Shown: positions 31,921 through 35,763 of the stretch, in pieces
Layout of the letters: every line of letters begins with the position of its first letter
Numbering within the stretch: position 1 is the stretch's first letter
DNA from: JANNWF01 sp052390415
GTDB lineage: Bacteria; Pseudomonadota; Gammaproteobacteria; Xanthomonadales; Xanthomonadaceae
Assembly: GCA_052390415.1 (NCBI GenBank)
Contig: JBQTGY010000155.1
Coordinates: 1-35,763 of the forward strand
Direction of reading: 5' to 3'
DNA length: 35,763 nt
Made by a program: the position numbers and the translations under genes
The notes under the pieces: model-generated
The model's input: only the letters and a program-made list of their open reading frames with translations
What the model was told of the DNA's origin: nothing
Databases searched by the model: none

Positions 31921-31956
31921 TCGCGAGTTCGAATCAAGAATCGCGAATCGCGAGTT
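31921..31956. repeat. Short direct repeats of the GAATCGCGA type
   Basis: TCGCGAGTT occurs at 31921-31929 and 31948-31956, with two AATCGCGA units between. It lies in the 74-bp gap between the two FHA genes. Such tandem GATTCGCGATTCGCG strings are common non-coding debris in Xanthomonadales genomes. Confidence 0.5.
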
Positions 31957-31976
31957 GTGAATGACGACGGCGCGCT

Positions 31977-32762
31977 TTAGGCGCGTTCGACCAGTACTTC
32001 GACCGCGCCGAATCGCAGCGAGTCACCAATTTGCAGCAGCACCGTTTCATTCGGCATCAATTTGCCACCATTGACCCAGGTGCCATTACCCACGCCGGGC
32101 TCTTCACGCAGCAGCAGGGCGCCGTCTTCAATCGACAACCGAGCGTGCTTGCGGCTCAAGCTACGGGCGACATCCAAAGGCCCCAGGTTGACCTCGGGAA
32201 CCGCACCAGTGGCGGGATCTGGGCGGCCAACCAGATAGTCTTCGCAGCCTGCCAGCAAAGGAATCAGGCCTTCCGCCGTACGCAACGCAAATCCTGAAGA
32301 CTTGCCCGACAGCGTCGACAGGCGCTCGGTGATGGCGTCCGGGGCGGCTGCGGCTGGCGCGGGTGCCGCTGCCGGCATCGCCACCCCGAGGCGCGAAATC
32401 TGCATTTCCAATTCGACCCGGCGCTGCTCGCTGGCTTTCAAGCGCAACACCAAACGACGCATCAACAGGACCGCAATCTCGATGTTTTCGGCCAACAAGC
32501 CGTGAAAAGCAGCCACATCAACGCGCAATGCACGAACTGCTTCTTGCGCGAGCACCGAGGATGAGTGCGGCTGCTCCTGCAGGATCGACATCTCGCCAAA
32601 AAAATCACCAGGTCCAAGCTGGGCTAACACCACGCCCTTGGCATCGGCACGCTGGATGGAGACCTTGCCGGACTCGATGATGAACAGCGCACTGGCTGCT
32701 TCACCTTCGCTGATGATGGCGGCGCCGGCTGGGAAATCGACAAACGGGCTGTCCTTGCTCAT
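31977..32762 (-). CDS. Cyclic-nucleotide-binding-domain plus FHA-domain protein
   Basis: 261 aa. Residues 5-100 form a CAP-type cNMP domain: FPAGAAIISEGEAASALFIIE, then GPGDFFGEMSILQEQPHSSSV. The phosphate cassette keeps F-G-E but has His-Ser-Ser where the ligand-binding Arg (R-S/T-A) normally sits. Residues 100-125 are a helix (R-R-L-V-L-R-L-K-A-S-E-Q-R-R), then an Ala/Pro linker. Residues 170-258 are a canonical FHA domain: YLVGRPDPATG, SLSRKHARLSIEDG, VGNGTWVNG. The G-R, S-R-x-H and N-G residues for phospho-Thr binding are all intact. It heads the minus-strand cluster; a ribosome-binding site is not clear. There is no DNA-binding domain, so it is not a CRP regulator. Confidence 0.87.
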   Translation of the reverse strand: MSKDSPFVDFPAGAAIISEGEAASALFIIESGKVSIQRADAKGVVLAQLGPGDFFGEMSILQEQPHSSSVLAQEAVRALRVDVAAFHGLLAENIEIAVLLMRRLVLRLKASEQRRVELEMQISRLGVAMPAAAPAPAAAAPDAITERLSTLSGKSSGFALRTAEGLIPLLAGCEDYLVGRPDPATGAVPEVNLGPLDVARSLSRKHARLSIEDGALLLREEPGVGNGTWVNGGKLMPNETVLLQIGDSLRFGAVEVLVERA

Positions 32763-32925
32763 GGTGGGCTCGACATGCCTCCTGATGCGGTTTACGCCGC
32801 GATCCTCCGATTATGCCGAGCGCGGAGAAAATGCCGCAAGCGATGACTGGCTCAAGGGCAAATTATCTTCGCCTTGTCGATACGCGCGGAAGCTCAACTC
32901 ACGCTGTCGCGTTGCGTCCGCGACG

Positions 32926-33315
32926 CTATTTTGCAGCGGCCATGCAGTCAGCTTCGATCTCCACCAACCACGCCGGATTGATCAAGCCCGCCACCTGCAC
33001 AAACGTGCTGGCAGGCCGGATGTCTCCGAACACTTCGCCATGTGCGCGGGCGGCATCTTCCCATTGCGCGATGTTGGTCAACATCACCCGCGTGCGAATG
33101 ACCGAGTCCAGGCTGAAACCCGCCTGCTGGATCGCAGCAGCGATGATCTCGAGACAACGTTTGGTCTGACCATAGGCGTCGCCGGGCGTTGCCACGCTGC
33201 CATCGGCGGCAATCGGCGCGGTGCCGGAAACGGCGAGCATGTTGCCGACGCGGACCGCGCGCGAAAAACCGATCTTTGGTTCGTAAGCCGATCCAGATGA
33301 AACCAATGTGCGCAT
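32926..33315 (-). CDS. Rid-family (YjgF/YER057c/UK114) protein
   Basis: 129 aa from the ATG at 33315 (AGAGGA 8-13 nt upstream); the frame is open to 33372, inside glmU. AVRVGNMLAVSGTAPIAADG, then YGQTKRCLEIIAAAIQQAGF, VIRTRVMLTNIAQWE and a final WLVEIEADCMAA are standard for the chorismate-mutase-like Rid fold. In the RidA subgroup an Arg in P-A-R-S binds the imine substrate; here the stretch is RPASTFVQVAGL with Ser instead. It is thus more likely a Rid4-7-type paralogue than the enamine/imine deaminase RidA. Function is unknown. It starts about 20 bp after the glmU stop and is probably cotranscribed. Confidence 0.88.
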   Translation of the reverse strand: MRTLVSSGSAYEPKIGFSRAVRVGNMLAVSGTAPIAADGSVATPGDAYGQTKRCLEIIAAAIQQAGFSLDSVIRTRVMLTNIAQWEDAARAHGEVFGDIRPASTFVQVAGLINPAWLVEIEADCMAAAK

Positions 33316-33335
33316 ACGAATCGAGTCCTCTTTTT

Positions 33336-34715
33336 TCAAGTTCTTGATGGCGATTTTTTGGGGCGCACCCAACCGACGTGCGTGATCTGCTTGCCGCGAG
33401 CCAGGGTCAACTCACCGGCGGGCGCGTCTTTGGTGATGGTCGATCCGGCACCAATGGTTGCCTCGGCACCGATCACAAGGGGGGCAACCAAACTGCTGTT
33501 GGAGCCAACAAACACGCCATCACCAATCGTGGTCAGATGTTTGTTGGCCCCGTCGTAATTGCAGGTGATGGTGCCAGCGCCGATGTTGACATGGGCACCG
33601 ATGTCGGCGTCACCCAAATAGCTCAGATGATTGGCCTTGCTGCCACGGCCGAGCTTGCTCTGCTTCGTTTCCACGAAGTTGCCAAGATGCGCCTCGGCAG
33701 CCAACTGGGTGCCGGGTCGCAGCCGCGCAAACGGGCCGATCACGCAGTTTTCGGCAATCAGCGCACCGTCGATGTCGCAGTGCGCGTGCACCACCGTGCC
33801 CGCAGCGATGCTGACATTGCGCAGTCGACAGAATGGTCCGACGCGCACGTTATCGCCGAGGGTGACCTGGCCCTCGAAAATCACGTCGACATCAATCTCG
33901 ACATCGTCGCCACAAGCAAGCTCGCCGCGCACATCCAGACGCGATGGATCGGCAATCCGCACGCCTCGCAGACACAGTCGCTTGGCTTGCCGCAGTTGCC
34001 AACGGCGCTCCAGTTGCGCCAGTTGCCAGGAATCATTGGCACCATCGGCTTCGCCCGGTTCGGCACAGGGTGCAGCCACGGCTGCCTCACCGTCACGATG
34101 GGCCATCGCAAAAATGTCGGTGAGGTAATACTCACCCTGCGCGTTGTGGTTCGACAACGCCGCCAACCAGCTGCGCAGGCGCGCGGCAGGCGCGCAGATC
34201 ACACCGGTGTTGATGCGGTTGACCGCGCACTGCTCGGGCGTGGCGTCACGTTGTTCAACGATGCTGCTCACGCGCCCGCTGGCATCCAACAGCACGCGGC
34301 CATAACCCGTCGGTTCAGCCAGTGTATCGACCAACACGCCGGCACCGTCTGCCGCCGATGCCAATAATCCACGCAAAGTCGGCGTGGTGATCAGCGGCAC
34401 GTCGGCATACAACACCAGCACCCGGGCATCGTCAGGGATTGCGGGCATCGCCTGCATCACCGCGTGGCCGGTGCCCAATTGTTGCGCTTGTTCGGCCCAG
34501 TGCAGATCGTCCTCACTGGCGAGGGCCGCGCGCACCTGGGTACCGCCGTGTCCGAACACGATATGGATGCCCGCAGCATCGAGTTCACGCGCCCGCGCAA
34601 TGACGTGCACGAGCATCGATCGACCGGCGATCGTGTGCAGCACTTTGGGCCGACTCGACTTCATCCGCTTGCCCTCACCAGCGGCAAGGATGACGACATG
34701 CAGGGGTTGAGTCAT
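33336..34715 (-). CDS. glmU: Bifunctional UDP-N-acetylglucosamine pyrophosphorylase/glucosamine-1-phosphate N-acetyltransferase
   Basis: 459 aa from the ATG at 34715 (MTQPLHVVILAAGEG), with AAGGTAGG upstream; this equals the usual 456-460 aa. The N-terminal pyrophosphorylase domain has LAAGEGKRMKSSRPKVLH, LGTGHAVMQ, LYADVPLI and EQRDATPEQ. The C-terminal left-handed beta-helix carries GPFARLRPGT, HLGNFVETK, NHLSYLGDADIG and IGAGTITCNYDGANK, where the catalytic His and acetyl-CoA residues lie. It makes UDP-GlcNAc for peptidoglycan and LPS. Here it is not next to the atp operon, its common neighbour. Confidence 0.97.
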   Translation of the reverse strand: MTQPLHVVILAAGEGKRMKSSRPKVLHTIAGRSMLVHVIARARELDAAGIHIVFGHGGTQVRAALASEDDLHWAEQAQQLGTGHAVMQAMPAIPDDARVLVLYADVPLITTPTLRGLLASAADGAGVLVDTLAEPTGYGRVLLDASGRVSSIVEQRDATPEQCAVNRINTGVICAPAARLRSWLAALSNHNAQGEYYLTDIFAMAHRDGEAAVAAPCAEPGEADGANDSWQLAQLERRWQLRQAKRLCLRGVRIADPSRLDVRGELACGDDVEIDVDVIFEGQVTLGDNVRVGPFCRLRNVSIAAGTVVHAHCDIDGALIAENCVIGPFARLRPGTQLAAEAHLGNFVETKQSKLGRGSKANHLSYLGDADIGAHVNIGAGTITCNYDGANKHLTTIGDGVFVGSNSSLVAPLVIGAEATIGAGSTITKDAPAGELTLARGKQITHVGWVRPKKSPSRT

Positions 34716-34767
34716 GGACCTACCTTGTTCCGATGCTGGGTCAGCGTGATCCAGCGGCTGTTCGCGT

Positions 34768-35685
34768 TCAAATGGCTTCGCCCTCCACCCCCAGCTCACT
34801 CAGGATCGCCGCCCGCAATGCCTGCACGGGCGCGCTGGAGAGTCGGCGTGGATGCGCGATGGGGACGTCAAAACTGGCCTGGATACGCGTGGGCTGAGGT
34901 GACAGAACAAGCACACGGTCCGCCAGGTGAATGGCCTCTTCGACGTCGTGGGTGATCAGCAGCACCGTATGCCGCTCTTCGCCCAGAATGCGCAACAACT
35001 CATTGCGCATGCGCAGATTGAGCAAGGCATCGAGGGCCGAGAACGGCTCGTCCATGTACAGAATTTCAGGCTTCACCACCAAGGCACGCGCCAACTCGGC
35101 GCGTTTCAGCATGCCGCCCGACAGCTCATGCGGATAACTCTGCTCGAAGCCCTTCAAGCCAACCAGGGACGCGTAGTGATCGGCCAGTTCCTGCTTGTTG
35201 CTGTGGGTGTCTTCGGTGAGCCCGAACATCAGGTTCTGCTGCACGGTGAGCCACGGAAATACCGAGCCTTGTTGCGATATCAGGATGCCGCGTGGGCTTG
35301 GCTGCTTGAGTGGCGCACCATCGATGGTGACCAAACCGCGGTCTGGCTGATTGAAACCGGCAATGATGTTCATCAAGGTCGACTTGCCGCAGCCGGAGGG
35401 GCCAACGATGGCGAGAATCTCGCCGTCAGCGACCTCGAAACTGATGTTGTCGAGCACGTGCAACGTGCCGCGATCCGAGTCGAAACTCTTGCTGATGCCG
35501 TCGACAACGATCTTGGCGAGCGTTGGATCAAAATGACAGACATTCGGATTCCCCGCTTTTCTCCCTTCCCGATGTTCGGGGAGGGCCGGGGTGGGGCTAG
35601 GAAGCACACTGCCCTTGTTGACGATCATGGTGGCTGGGACTTTCAGGTTCCGGGGTGGTTGATCACCATGATCGTCAACGGACAT
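34768..35685 (-). CDS. ABC transporter ATP-binding protein, nitrate/sulfonate/taurine type
   Basis: 305 aa from the ATG at 35685. Walker A GPSGCGKST is at residues 95-103, the Q-loop is ILISQQGSVFPWL, the signature is LSGGMLKRAELARAL (Met in place of the usual Gln), Walker B is ILYMDEPFSALDAL, and the H-loop is LLITHDVEEA. GPSGCGKST and F-P-W-L-T-V are typical of the SsuB/TauB/NrtD group, which import nitrate, sulfonates, taurine or thiamine precursors. The first 55 or so residues are extra. They are encoded by an inverted repeat and a REP-like palindrome, and no in-frame start lies between 35607 and the domain. It overlaps the permease gene by 11 bp. Confidence 0.92.
   Translation of the reverse strand: MSVDDHGDQPPRNLKVPATMIVNKGSVLPSPTPALPEHREGRKAGNPNVCHFDPTLAKIVVDGISKSFDSDRGTLHVLDNISFEVADGEILAIVGPSGCGKSTLMNIIAGFNQPDRGLVTIDGAPLKQPSPRGILISQQGSVFPWLTVQQNLMFGLTEDTHSNKQELADHYASLVGLKGFEQSYPHELSGGMLKRAELARALVVKPEILYMDEPFSALDALLNLRMRNELLRILGEERHTVLLITHDVEEAIHLADRVLVLSPQPTRIQASFDVPIAHPRRLSSAPVQALRAAILSELGVEGEAI
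35561..35585. repeat. REP-like palindrome inside the ABC ATPase reading frame
   Basis: CCCTTCCCGA (35563-35572) pairs with TCGGGGAGGG (35576-35585), 9 of 10 positions, around TGT, and is followed by GGGGTGGGGC. This CCCTCTCCCG...CGGGAGAGGG-GGGGTGAGG pattern is a known type of extragenic repeat. Here it is translated as L-P-S-P-T-P-A-L-P-E-H-R-E-G-R-K. Confidence 0.65.
35617..35679. repeat. 16-bp perfect inverted repeat with 31-bp spacer at the ABC ATPase start
   Basis: GTTGACGATCATGGTG (35617-35632) and CACCATGATCGTCAAC (35664-35679) are exact complements. The ATG at 35685 is 6 bp outside the stem and the alternative ATG at 35628 is inside it. The stop of the upstream permease (35675-35677) is also in the stem. 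Confidence 0.85.
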
Positions 35686-35763
35686 AACGCCACCGCACGA
35701 TTTTCAGACTTTCCAAGCTGCGCATCAGTCCATCCAGAAACAGTCCGATCAAGCCGATGATGA
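35675..35763 (-). CDS. ABC transporter permease, C-terminal fragment
   Basis: The last 28 residues are visible: a hydrophobic end of a helix (I-I-G-L-I-G-L-F-L-D-G-L), then LMRSLESLKIVRWRYVR and TGA at 35675-35677. The final helix followed by an amphipathic R-x-L-E-x-x-x-x-x-W-R tail is typical of SsuC/TauC/NrtB-type permeases (BPD_transp_1), which pair with the ATPase encoded next. The rest lies beyond the window. It overlaps the ATPase start, so the two are cotranscribed. Confidence 0.75.
   Translation of the reverse strand, partial: IIGLIGLFLDGLMRSLESLKIVRWRYVR

Noticed and set aside
1..35763. CRISPR arrays, tRNA or rRNA genes, transposases, integrases
   Set aside because: Looked for on both strands by eye. 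No regularly spaced repeats with unique spacers, no cloverleaf with CCA-end context and no transposase or tyrosine recombinase motifs were found.

Overview
The window is chromosomal DNA of a high-GC Gram-negative bacterium. Several features point to the gammaproteobacterial order Xanthomonadales (Lysobacterales): the hemD-hemX-hemY-acyltransferase string, rsmG next to parA-parB, zinc-free L28/L33 as an rpmB-rpmG pair, and REP-like palindromes of the kind common in that group. This placement is an inference from gene order and protein resemblance; no rRNA gene is present to confirm it.

Layout. 1-221: 3' end of a dienelactone hydrolase-type gene. 428-4373 (+): a short SPFH/Band-7 membrane protein, rsmG, parA-parB (ATGA overlap) and a UDP-glucuronate 4-epimerase-like enzyme. 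4590-5106 (+): rpmB-rpmG and a strong terminator. 5138-7225 (-): a small secreted Asp-rich protein, then an acyl-CoA desaturase coupled by a GTGA overlap to a signal-peptide EF-hand protein. 7422-8234 (+): mutM, convergent with a hotdog thioesterase. 8808-13111 (+): hemD, hemX, hemY and an LpxL-like lipid A acyltransferase. 13298-15265 (-): a small accessory module of foreign appearance, partly decayed. It holds two gene remnants with in-frame TAA codons (one also frameshifted), a small intact ORF, an unknown 185-aa protein, and an attC-like palindrome. 15323-19466 (-): O-antigen ligase, glycosyltransferase, zinc-finger protein, YceI and a RutE-like nitroreductase. 19635-28784 (+): ELM1-family protein, DUF2339-DUF3999 membrane pair, a second desaturase, an orphan molybdopterin oxidoreductase and queD. 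29120-29512 (+): a phasin behind a perfect 23-nt palindrome of PhaR type. 29662-32762 (-): a signalling cluster (cNMP-domain+FHA, coiled-coil+FHA, STAS) followed by a MAPEG protein. 32926-35763 (-): a Rid-family protein, glmU, and the ATPase and permease end of a nitrate/taurine-type ABC importer.

How the genes work together. Most of the window is housekeeping: chromosome partitioning, ribosome, haem synthesis, DNA repair, cell-envelope sugar nucleotides, lipid A and O-antigen. Two membrane desaturases of different classes suggest active control of lipid unsaturation. The phasin implies polyhydroxyalkanoate granules.

The parts most worth a second look are: (1) the FHA/STAS/cNMP cluster, where two adjacent proteins share a TQ[I/V]MRxI motif that could be a phospho-Thr site read by the neighbouring FHA domains; (2) the decaying accessory module at 13.3-15.3 kb; (3) the phasin operator that overlaps its own -35 box; and (4) the ABC ATPase whose N-terminal extension is encoded by a REP-like palindrome and a 16-bp inverted repeat.
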